NCBI RefSeq assembly: GCF_021365465.1
Contig: NZ_CP089932.1
Location: 4,340,001 to 4,404,000, forward strand
Direction of reading: 5' to 3'
Source: Erwinia tracheiphila
GTDB taxonomy: Bacteria; Pseudomonadota; Gammaproteobacteria; Enterobacterales; Enterobacteriaceae
DNA length: 64,000 nucleotides
The notes beneath the pieces were generated by a model, which was given only the letters and a program-made list of their open reading frames with translations, ran no database searches and had not been told where the DNA came from. The translations under genes and the position numbers were made by a program. Each line of letters starts with the position of its first letter. Position 1 is the first letter of the stretch. Below are positions 31,439 through 39,320 of this stretch, in pieces.

Positions 31439-31858
31439 ATGCGTTACCAACTTAATGAAGGAATTATTCAGCTGCCGGAAAACTGGAATGATGAAACGCT
31501 TAACGCATTTTCTGCGCCAGATAAAAGTGGTCTCAATCTGGTGATCACCCGCCAGGGGTTGCCTTTTGGTACCGACAAAGATGAATTTCTTGAAAATATT
31601 CTGACCCAGTATCGGGAGCAGTTGCCCGGTTATACCGAGGATGAATATAAAACTATCACTCTGGCAGCGCAGAATGCCTGTTTACTGGCGTATCACTGGC
31701 AAAGTGATGAGGGGCGTATCGATCAACTGGCGGTAATGCTTTATCTCAATGACGTCTTGCTCTCATTTACAGCCAGCAGTGCCAGTGGCATGAGCAAAAA
31801 ACAAAAGGAAACGCTACTGGGCGTTATTCAGAGTTTTAATCCCGAATCCACCGATTAA
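31439..31858 (+). CDS. DcrB/DUF1795 chaperone for Rhs effector (EagR type)
   Basis: 139-residue protein of the DUF1795 family. Such EagR chaperones bind the N-terminal transmembrane segments of PAAR-Rhs effectors and keep them soluble for loading on VgrG. The start is the ATG at 31439 after GGGAGC, giving MRYQLNEGIIQLPENWND; an upstream in-frame start lies inside vgrG. It stands between vgrG and the Rhs gene, the standard order. Confidence 0.88.
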   Translation: MRYQLNEGIIQLPENWNDETLNAFSAPDKSGLNLVITRQGLPFGTDKDEFLENILTQYREQLPGYTEDEYKTITLAAQNACLLAYHWQSDEGRIDQLAVMLYLNDVLLSFTASSASGMSKKQKETLLGVIQSFNPESTD

Positions 31859-31907
31859 CCCGCTGTTTTATATTATTCAGACAGATTGACAGGGAGAGGA
31901 GATACAC

Positions 31908-34900
31908 ATGTCGATCGGTAGAGCAGTCGCAGCAATGGGGGCTATGGTTGGAGCCTCGCTGGCAGGTAACAAAGCGACACTGATTCAGGCCAGAATACAG
32001 CGTGATGCGTCATTTGAGAATGTTAAACAGACCCGTTCAGGCTGGCAACCCGGACCCGGGGCAGCCAGAGTGGATGATCAGGTTAAACATAAAAGCTTTC
32101 TGGCTGCGCTTGCCGGTGCCGTGGTGGGAGCGGCATTAACTATCGCTACCGGTATTGTTGTCGTCGCTGCATTTTCCCTGGCGTTCCCGGCCAGCCTGCT
32201 GGTAGGCGGGCTGGCGCTGGTGGCGGCGTTTAAAGCCGCACCGCTGATTGATAAGCTCAGTGAGGGGGTCACTAACTTTGTAGACGGTCTGTTCACTTCT
32301 CCAGATGGTGCCATTATTACCGGCTCCCCAAATGTCGTTATTAACAAGAAAAAGGCTGCCAGAGCAGGTGTTACGCTACCGACAGAGCCGGTGGAAGTGA
32401 GTGAGAGTGCGCCGACCGATTTTCAGGGGATAGCAGCAGCGCTTGGTGAGGGAAATTATGCTGATGCAGCTTCACACCTGCCTGGCGCGCTGGCAGAAGG
32501 TGTCAGCAATGCCCCGGGATGGATCAATGATGCAGCAAACTGGGCCGATAACGTCACCCAAAAGAACAAGGATACGATTCTGGGGCGTAATGATGCCAGC
32601 GTTATGGAACGGCTGGAGGCTGCCAGTTCGTGGTTAATCGGGGGGCCTGTCACTGCGGAGCTTATTACCATGGCAGGCGGTCATGGGGGAATAAAGCGGG
32701 ACGTTGATTTTCCCGAGGCGCCGGGAGATACCTCTACCTGTAAGGAAGGTAAACCGCCGCGAATCGCCCAGGGAAGCGGCAGTGTATTTATTAATGGTCA
32801 ACCTGCGGCGCGCAAAGACGATAAACTGGAATGCTCTGCGATCATCAAGACAGGGTCAGAAAATGTTTTTATTGGCGGGGGGCAACTAACCTGTCTGGAT
32901 ATTGATGCGGAATTCCCCCCCTGGATGCGTAAAGTTCTCGGCGTTATCAATATCGCCAGTTATCTTCTGCCGCCGTCTTCGCTCGGACAGAAGCTGGCAG
33001 GCAGGTTAGCAGGAGGCGTCAGTAAACTGCTGGGTCGACTTCCCCGGCTCAGAGGCGCATTGCTTGGTGCGCAGAGAGCGCTGGCCGCAGTGCGTAACGG
33101 TCCATCGAAAGTGGCAACGCATGTGGCGAATTTTGCCCGACCTATAGGCGAAAAAGCACGCAATGGTTTTGCCCGGGTAAAACGATGGATATTCGATCCT
33201 GTTGATATTGCAACCGGTGCTTATACTGAAATGCGCACCGATATTCGCCTGGGGCAGACATTGCCACTGGAGTTTATTCGCTATTACGACTCGACGGAGA
33301 GCCACGCCGGACTGTTGGGGAAAGGATGGAGTGACAACTGGAGTGAATATGCTCTGGTCAGCGAGCTGGGAAGTTTTATTGATATCTTCGATTATACCGG
33401 TCAGGTTTACAGCTTTAATTTTATGCCGGATGAAGATATTGCCTGTAACGCCAGTTATTCCCACCTGACCTTACGGCGTCGGGGAAACGTACTGGAGCTG
33501 TTTGATGCACAGACACTTATCAGCCGCTACTTTTACGATGCGTTTAACCACCGACAGATGGCTGACGGCGAAGAAAAACGCCATTTTTATCTGGGGGCGA
33601 TGACGGATGTTAACAATAATAAACTCTATTTTGAGCGCAACGATGCTGCGCAGATAGTCGGAGTTATCCATACCGACGGGATCCGGTTAAGACTGCATTA
33701 TCACCCCAGCGGTTATCTGCACAAAATTATTCGTTATACCGGTGAGCTGGAAGTGCTGGCGGAATATCACCAGGATGAACATGGTCGGCTGACGGAGGCG
33801 GATATTGCCCGGGAGTTTCATCTTTTTTATCAGTATGATGCGGATCACCGGCTGGTGAGATGGGCGGATAACGACCAGACCTGGGTGAATTTCCGTTATG
33901 ACGCGCAGGGACGTTGTATCAGCACGCAGGGAGCGCAGGGATATTACAGCGGGACATTAAGCTACGGTGATGATTATACGGATGTGGCGGATGGTCGCGG
34001 CCAGCGTACCCGGTACTGGCGTGATGCGCTTTATAACATTACGGCGGAAGAAACGCAGGACGGGCGGATCACCCGTTACACTTATGATGACGATCGCAAC
34101 ATCACGTCCCGCACCACTCCGCAGGGGCGTCAGACCTTTTACGAATACGTGCCGCACACGCAGTTACTGCGTTGCTACACTGACGAATCTGGCAGTCAGT
34201 GGCAGTATGAATATAACTATCAGGGCAGACTCAGCAAAGTCACCGATCCACAGGGGCACGAATGGCGGCAGGCATATGATGCACTGGGTAAGCCTGTCCA
34301 TATGATTTCCCCGAACGGTGACAAAACACAGTTTCATTATCATGCGGATGGCTTGCTGGCCGCGATTGTCCACCCGGATAGCAGCAGTCAGCGCTATCGC
34401 TGGGATGCGCACAAACGCCTGAGCCAGATAACCGATGAGGCCGGACGTCATTATCAGTTTGGTTATAACAAACGCGATCAGCCTCAGACACTGGTTCAAC
34501 CCGGCCAGTCGCAGACACACTTTCACTGGCAGCACCAGCGGCTGAAGGCGGTGATCCACCCGGATCAGACGAAGAAAAGCTACCGTTACGATCGCCATGG
34601 CAACCTGTTGAGCTATGTTGATCAGGCGGGATACGAGTGGCAACTGGAATATGGTCCCTTTGATATGCCGGTGGCACGTACAGACGCGCCGGGTAACCGC
34701 TGGCGCTACGTTTATGACACCGTGACAGCACAGCTGGCGCAGGTGATCAATCCGCAGGGTGAATCCTGGCGTTATACTTACAATGCGCAGGGGCAGGTTG
34801 AGCGAGAGGAAGATTACGGCGGTGCTGTGTGGCATTACGCGTACGATGAAGACGGGCACTGCATCAGCCGGACTGACGGCCAGGGGCAGGCCATCACCTT

Positions 34901-36722
34901 TGACTATAATGCCCGGGGCCAGTGCATTGCTGCACACAGTGAAGAAGGCACCACATATTATCATTACAGTGACACCGGTCAGTTGCTTTCAACGCAAAAA
35001 GACGGCGATATCATTGCGTATGAATACGACGAGGCACTGCGTTTAGCCCGGGAGATTCATCCGGCGCACGAAATCACATACCGCTATCCGTCCCGGCACA
35101 GCATTGAGCGGGAAATCTGTTATACCAGTGAAGACGGCGGGCGCCATACCCTGAAAACCACCTTCCGGCGTAATGCAGTCGGGGAGCTGGTTCAACTGGC
35201 CTTGCCGGAAAATGCGGCGCTCGATCTGGCGTATGATGCGTGTGGCAACGAAGTCCGGCGCAGCGCCGATAGCGGCTTTATGCTGTGCCAGTATTACGAT
35301 GGGATGAACCGGGCGGTCCGCAGAAGAGCGGGCCGGCAGCCCCGGTTGCTGCTGGATGCCAATGAGGAGAAGGAGATACCGTACCCGATACTGGCCAGCC
35401 AGGACAGGGTTTATCACTATGACGTACGGGGCAGCATCGTTGCCGTAAATGACGATGAGGGGCTGGTACGCTACCAGCTAAACGGTAACGGGCAGGTGAC
35501 TGCCGTGGAATACCCGCTCGAAAGTGAGCAGTACGGTTATGATGAATGCGGTTATGTGACGGAGCAGCGTCTGCCCTATCCTTTCCGGCACAGCGACAAT
35601 ACTCACTATGTTGAGGGTCACCGGCTGAGTCAGCGTGGTGATGAGTGGTTTGAGTATGACCGCTGCGGACGGATGTGCAAACGGGTGCTGCGCCAGGAGG
35701 GATACCGGCCGCTGATATACACCTACCAGTGGAACAGCCTGAACCAGCTTACCGGCTTTAAAAAACCGGACGGCGAAGTCTGGCAGTATAAATATGATGC
35801 GCGCGGACGGCGGACAGAAAAGTCATGCGAACGGAAAAAGTGCCGGACGGTTTATCTGTGGGATAATGATACAATAGCGGTCATCCGGGAATACCGTGAT
35901 GAGAGGCTGTGGCGAACCCGCCATCAGGTGTTTAACGGATTTGAGTTGCTGGCACAGCAGGACTGCTATACAGATGAGGGAGTCTGGCAGACACACTATG
36001 CCAGCACCGACCTGAACGGTCTGCCGCTGGCGCTGTATACCCCGGAGGGTCATCAGGTCTGGCGTAAAAGGCACACCACGCTGTGGGGGTTGCGGCCAGA
36101 GCGAATGCGCCATCTGGCAGAAGACAGACTGGATCCGGGGCTGCTGTTTGCTGGTCAGATGGAGGACAAGGAAAGCGGTCTTGTTTACAACCGGTTCCGG
36201 TACTATCATCCTGAGTCAGGAACTTATTTAAGTCCTGACCCGATAGGGCTGGCGGGGGGACTGAATACTTATGCTTACGCGCCGAATCCGCTGAACTGGG
36301 TTGATCCGCTGGGGTTATCCAAATGTTCGGCATCTGGTAAATATAAGCCAGAAACAATTTTAGGCCGTACAGTATATAAAAATACGGTTGATATAAGCCC
36401 AAACGCTCCTGGTTTTGTGCATCCAAGCGTCCATAGATCTATCCGTCAAAAAGTTGCTGATGGATGGACTAATTTAGATTTGATGAAAAATGGATACGCG
36501 CCTATTGGTCCCGATGGTAAGCAAATGAACTTACACCATGTTTTAGGGCAGGAGCCAGGGCCGATGGCAGAGTTGGTTTCCTCAACACATAAACAATATC
36601 ACAAAGAATTACATGGTTTGATAGAAGATGGCCGAAGCTTCAGACATGATGGAAGCCTAAATTATCAATACGATACGTTCAGGAATAAATATTGGGCGTT
36701 ACGCGCTCAAGACTTCATGTGA
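31908..36722 (+). CDS. PAAR-Rhs polymorphic toxin with LHH nuclease tip (type VI effector)
   Basis: 1604 residues. Order of parts: N-terminal pre-PAAR region and two membrane segments (about 63-110), PAAR-like domain (to about 345; GSGSVFINGQPAARKDDKL and GSENVFIGGGQLTC), long YD-repeat shell from about 430 (DPVDIATGAYTEMRT) and the conserved core end DPIGLAGGLNTYAYAPNPLN followed by WVDPLGL, where Rhs proteins cut themselves. The last ~135 residues are the toxin: MNLHHVLGQEPGPMAEL (LHH motif at 1542-1544) and THKQYHKELHGL fit the LHH branch of HNH/EndoVII nucleases, which cleave DNA. Delivered with VgrG and EagR; immunity gene follows. The Rhs frame is intact although vgrG is not. Confidence 0.93.
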   Translation: MSIGRAVAAMGAMVGASLAGNKATLIQARIQRDASFENVKQTRSGWQPGPGAARVDDQVKHKSFLAALAGAVVGAALTIATGIVVVAAFSLAFPASLLVGGLALVAAFKAAPLIDKLSEGVTNFVDGLFTSPDGAIITGSPNVVINKKKAARAGVTLPTEPVEVSESAPTDFQGIAAALGEGNYADAASHLPGALAEGVSNAPGWINDAANWADNVTQKNKDTILGRNDASVMERLEAASSWLIGGPVTAELITMAGGHGGIKRDVDFPEAPGDTSTCKEGKPPRIAQGSGSVFINGQPAARKDDKLECSAIIKTGSENVFIGGGQLTCLDIDAEFPPWMRKVLGVINIASYLLPPSSLGQKLAGRLAGGVSKLLGRLPRLRGALLGAQRALAAVRNGPSKVATHVANFARPIGEKARNGFARVKRWIFDPVDIATGAYTEMRTDIRLGQTLPLEFIRYYDSTESHAGLLGKGWSDNWSEYALVSELGSFIDIFDYTGQVYSFNFMPDEDIACNASYSHLTLRRRGNVLELFDAQTLISRYFYDAFNHRQMADGEEKRHFYLGAMTDVNNNKLYFERNDAAQIVGVIHTDGIRLRLHYHPSGYLHKIIRYTGELEVLAEYHQDEHGRLTEADIAREFHLFYQYDADHRLVRWADNDQTWVNFRYDAQGRCISTQGAQGYYSGTLSYGDDYTDVADGRGQRTRYWRDALYNITAEETQDGRITRYTYDDDRNITSRTTPQGRQTFYEYVPHTQLLRCYTDESGSQWQYEYNYQGRLSKVTDPQGHEWRQAYDALGKPVHMISPNGDKTQFHYHADGLLAAIVHPDSSSQRYRWDAHKRLSQITDEAGRHYQFGYNKRDQPQTLVQPGQSQTHFHWQHQRLKAVIHPDQTKKSYRYDRHGNLLSYVDQAGYEWQLEYGPFDMPVARTDAPGNRWRYVYDTVTAQLAQVINPQGESWRYTYNAQGQVEREEDYGGAVWHYAYDEDGHCISRTDGQGQAITFDYNARGQCIAAHSEEGTTYYHYSDTGQLLSTQKDGDIIAYEYDEALRLAREIHPAHEITYRYPSRHSIEREICYTSEDGGRHTLKTTFRRNAVGELVQLALPENAALDLAYDACGNEVRRSADSGFMLCQYYDGMNRAVRRRAGRQPRLLLDANEEKEIPYPILASQDRVYHYDVRGSIVAVNDDEGLVRYQLNGNGQVTAVEYPLESEQYGYDECGYVTEQRLPYPFRHSDNTHYVEGHRLSQRGDEWFEYDRCGRMCKRVLRQEGYRPLIYTYQWNSLNQLTGFKKPDGEVWQYKYDARGRRTEKSCERKKCRTVYLWDNDTIAVIREYRDERLWRTRHQVFNGFELLAQQDCYTDEGVWQTHYASTDLNGLPLALYTPEGHQVWRKRHTTLWGLRPERMRHLAEDRLDPGLLFAGQMEDKESGLVYNRFRYYHPESGTYLSPDPIGLAGGLNTYAYAPNPLNWVDPLGLSKCSASGKYKPETILGRTVYKNTVDISPNAPGFVHPSVHRSIRQKVADGWTNLDLMKNGYAPIGPDGKQMNLHHVLGQEPGPMAELVSSTHKQYHKELHGLIEDGRSFRHDGSLNYQYDTFRNKYWALRAQDFM

Positions 36723-36730
36723 GGATAGAA

Positions 36731-37180
36731 ATGGCTGATATTCAAGACCTGATCGACAGGCTTAACAGTTCAAGCAAACATGAGATTTTTTGGCTCGGTG
36801 CAGCAGATAAGAGCCAGATAAGCAACCTTGAAAATGCCCTAATGTTAACCTTTCCTGAAGATTTTAAGGTTTTTTTAGAGAAAACAGGAGGGGGGGGAGT
36901 AGTCGAACAAGAAATATCGGGGATTGAAGATAATAATGCTTTAGCTGAGTTCGGTGGGACTATATTTTATGATACTAATTATTGCAGAAAAGAATATTCA
37001 CTACCTGATAATTTAGTTGTTATTTACCTCAAGGATGATGAAGTTTGTTGGTGTATAGATACGTCTAAGAATAATAACGGAGTTGTTGTGAGTTTTGATC
37101 TTTTTTCAAAAAAAATAGCTAAAAATCTATTCCCTTCTTTTTATGATTTTTTTAAAGAATATGTAGAGTTAAGAAGTTAA
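36731..37180 (+). CDS. SMI1/KNR4 (SUKH) family immunity protein
   Basis: 149-residue acidic SUKH-fold protein, a common immunity family for nuclease toxins. Typical pieces: ISNLENALMLTFPEDFKVFL then EKTGGGGV, and FDLFSKKIAKNLFPSFYDFF. The ATG at 36731 is 8 bases after the rhs stop with GAGGA in front; an earlier in-frame start overlaps the rhs gene. It should protect the cell from the LHH nuclease tip just upstream. AT-rich compared with the rhs core, as is the toxin tip, suggesting that tip and immunity gene were exchanged as one cassette. Confidence 0.85.
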   Translation: MADIQDLIDRLNSSSKHEIFWLGAADKSQISNLENALMLTFPEDFKVFLEKTGGGGVVEQEISGIEDNNALAEFGGTIFYDTNYCRKEYSLPDNLVVIYLKDDEVCWCIDTSKNNNGVVVSFDLFSKKIAKNLFPSFYDFFKEYVELRS

Positions 37181-37183
37181 TAA

Positions 37184-37222
37184 AAAGCCGGAAGCGATCT
37201 CCACGATCCTTCCGGCTTTATT
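37184..37222 (+). terminator. Terminator of the Rhs immunity gene, its T-run cut by IS481 insertion
   Basis: Eleven-base stem AAAGCCGGAAG / CTTCCGGCTTT with a 14-base loop, just after the SMI1 gene. The IS481-family copy A inserted within the following CTTTATT, so the original T-rich tail (CTTTATTTTTAG) now lies partly on the far side of the IS at 38424. Confidence 0.8.
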
Positions 37223-38423
37223 TGTATTAGTCGCGACTTGATCTGACAATGGGCCTTGAAAGGTTGAGAGTTACCGGTTTTGATATGGGTGTCGAATCCT
37301 TATACAAAACGCGAGGTAACTCTCATGCTTCATACTAACAATCCCATCATCAAACACAAAGCCGGTTTACTCAATCTGGACGAAGAGCTCGGTAACGTAT
37401 CAAAAGCCTGTAAGATCATGGGCGTGTCGCGAGACACGTTTTACCGTTATCAGGAACTGGCTGAAGAAGGCGGTATTGATGCGCTGGTTAATCAAAGTCG
37501 TAGGGTACCCAACCTGAAGAACCGCGCCGATGAGGCCACGGAACGTGCGGTTGTTGAGTACGCCGTTGAGTTCCCGGCTCATGGTCAGCATCGGACTAGC
37601 AATGAACTTCGTAAAAAAGGCGTGTTTATCTCCGGCAGCGGCGTGCGCTCCATCTGGCAACGACACGACCTGGAGAACTTCCGTAAACGCCTGAAGGCGC
37701 TTGAGGAGAAAGTCGCTAAAGAAGGCATTGTGCTTACCGATGCCCAAATCGCAGCGCTGGAGAAAAAGGCGCATGATGATGAGGCCAGCGGCGAAATCGA
37801 GACGGCACATCCGGGTTATCTGGGCTCGCAGGACACCTTCTACGTTGGCAATCTGAAAGGTGTTGGCCGTATCTACCAGCAGACGTTTGTGGATACGTAC
37901 TCAAAAGTGGCACACTGCAAGCTGTATACAAGTAAAACGCCGATCACCGCCGCCGACCTGCTCAATGATCGCGTATTGCCGTTCTACGAGGCTCAGGGAC
38001 TGCCGATGCTGAGAATACTGACCGACAGGGGTACGGAGTACTGTGGTAAAGTGGAGCAGCATGATTATCAGCTTTATCTGGCCATCAACGATATCGACCA
38101 TACGAAAACGAAGGCGATGTCTCCACAGACGAACGGTATCTGCGAGCGCTTCCATAAAACCATTTTGCAGGATTTTTATCAGGTTACGTTCCGCAAGAAG
38201 TTATATGGAGACCTGGAAAGCCTGCAGGCAGATCTGGACAACTGGTTGTGGCATTACAATAATGAGCGAACTCATCAGGGTAAAATGTGCTGCGGGCGTA
38301 CGCCAATGGCAACTTTACTTGATGGTAAACGGGTCTGGGCAGAAAAAAATCTGAACCAGATTTAATCTGACAGACACCTGTATAAATAACCGGTAACTGT
38401 CAGATCAGGTCTGAGCTAGTACA
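37223..38423 (+). mobile_element. IS481-family element, copy A, with 7-bp target duplication
   Basis: 1201 bases. Ends TGTATTAGTCGCGACTTGAT and, inverted, TGTACTAGCTCAGACCTGAT, both followed by CTGACA. Flanked by CTTTATT at 37216-37222 and 38424-38430. Same length as copy B at 61336-62536. Confidence 0.93.
37325..38365 (+). CDS. IS481-family transposase (copy A)
   Basis: 346 residues, intact. N-terminal helix-turn-helix (NVSKACKIMGVSRDTFYRYQ) and integrase core with DDE residues in QTFVDTYSKVAHCKLY, ILTDRGTEYCG and SPQTNGICERFHKTIL. The start MLHTNNPIIKHKAG matches that of copy B; an upstream in-frame ATG at 37280 is in the IS leader. The two copies differ by few residues, so recent movement is plausible. 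Confidence 0.93.
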   Translation: MLHTNNPIIKHKAGLLNLDEELGNVSKACKIMGVSRDTFYRYQELAEEGGIDALVNQSRRVPNLKNRADEATERAVVEYAVEFPAHGQHRTSNELRKKGVFISGSGVRSIWQRHDLENFRKRLKALEEKVAKEGIVLTDAQIAALEKKAHDDEASGEIETAHPGYLGSQDTFYVGNLKGVGRIYQQTFVDTYSKVAHCKLYTSKTPITAADLLNDRVLPFYEAQGLPMLRILTDRGTEYCGKVEQHDYQLYLAINDIDHTKTKAMSPQTNGICERFHKTILQDFYQVTFRKKLYGDLESLQADLDNWLWHYNNERTHQGKMCCGRTPMATLLDGKRVWAEKNLNQI

Positions 38424-38431
38424 CTTTATTT

Positions 38432-38746
38432 TTAGCCGCTGACCTTCGCCAGCAACGCCAGCGCCTGCTGCCGGGTCTGCTCCATCTCCCGCTTCTGCTG
38501 CTCAAGCTGTGCCTGTTCCCGGCGTAACCGCGTCTCCTCGCGGCTGTCGGGGATCAGCACCAGACAGCCGTCCAGCACCTTCAGACTGACGCCCGTCCCC
38601 ACCGCAAACCCCGCCTCAGCCAGCCACTTACCCGCAATGTTCACCTGCGGTGTGCTGCGGTCACCGCCTTTTGGACGGTAGCCCACAATACAGCGCCGTT
38701 CCGCTTTGGCAATCTTCCCTTCTGAAATACAATCGTGTTCAGCCAT
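38432..38746 (-). CDS. symE: SymE family toxin-like protein
   Basis: 104-residue SymE-type protein (AbrB-like fold). Recognised from RRCIVGYRPKGG, TPQVNIAGKWLAEAGF and VSLKVLDGCLVLIPD. E. coli SymE is an SOS-induced RNA-cleaving or nucleoid-acting toxin of a type I system with antisense RNA SymR. SymE homologues often lie beside rhs loci, as here. The ATG at 38746 has GGAG upstream; a TTG two codons earlier is possible. The C-terminus is a charged coiled-coil-like stretch rich in Glu and Gln. I cannot confirm an antisense RNA. Confidence 0.8.
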   Translation of the reverse strand: MAEHDCISEGKIAKAERRCIVGYRPKGGDRSTPQVNIAGKWLAEAGFAVGTGVSLKVLDGCLVLIPDSREETRLRREQAQLEQQKREMEQTRQQALALLAKVSG

Positions 38747-38827
38747 GATCAACTACTCCGTTTAGTTGCCTGTGGTTAGCGGGCTGGCGGTGCTTCAACA
38801 CTTCCGGTCCGCGTTAAAAAACCGTTG

Positions 38828-39217
38828 TTACTCTCTCTTCTTCGTTGCCTGCCTCGCTGAATCCCAGCGACGGGTCTGGTACTTGATAATCAGGCTCTCC
38901 AGTACTTCCCGAACCACGTTCTGCTCTTCTTCGGGTAGCTGGACGATGGCCTCAAACTGCAATGAAAGCTCACCTTCTGGTACACGTTCGTGTGCATCAA
39001 ATAACAAAAAGTCCGTGCTGACGTGCAGCGCCGTGGCGATCTTCTTCAGGATGTCGATGGAGGGCTGGGCCTGGCCGGTCTCGTACTTCTTCCAGCTGTT
39101 GGCATGGATGCCGACTGCATCGGCCATAGCCTGTTGTGACAGGCTGTGCTGCCTGCGTAACTCGAACAGTCGTTCAGATAGGGGCATGGGTAAGTACCAG
39201 TAAGTCGTGTTGCTCAT
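38828..39217 (-). CDS. XRE-family transcriptional regulator
   Basis: 129 residues. Helix-turn-helix near 15-70: LSERLFELRRQHSLSQQAMA, DAVGIHANSWKKYETGQAQP, and STDFLLFD, a Cro/C1-type domain, with a C-terminal helical part for dimerisation. The start MSNTTYWYLPMPL follows GGGGG; the longer upstream frame is not credible. Divergent from the primase gene over a 103-base region with a strong promoter and a 16-bp palindrome, so it probably represses itself and the primase operon. Confidence 0.88.
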   Translation of the reverse strand: MSNTTYWYLPMPLSERLFELRRQHSLSQQAMADAVGIHANSWKKYETGQAQPSIDILKKIATALHVSTDFLLFDAHERVPEGELSLQFEAIVQLPEEEQNVVREVLESLIIKYQTRRWDSARQATKKRE

Positions 39218-39253
39218 GATTTTACCCCCTAATCTGAAACGCTCTTGACGAAA

Positions 39254-39299
39254 GTACATATATATGTACCATAATAAAACACACATATGGTATTGACAA
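39254..39299 (-). promoter_or_regulatory. XRE gene promoter and palindromic operator
   Basis: On the minus strand: -35 TTGTCA (39299-39294), 17-base spacer, -10 TATTAT (39276-39271). Immediately downstream is the perfect palindrome GTACATATATATGTAC (39254-39269), positioned over the likely transcription start. On the plus strand TTGACG (39245-39250) precedes the same palindrome, so a single repressor dimer could block both directions. Confidence 0.7.
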
Positions 39300-39320
39300 G
39301 GTTTTATCAGGAGCAGTTCT

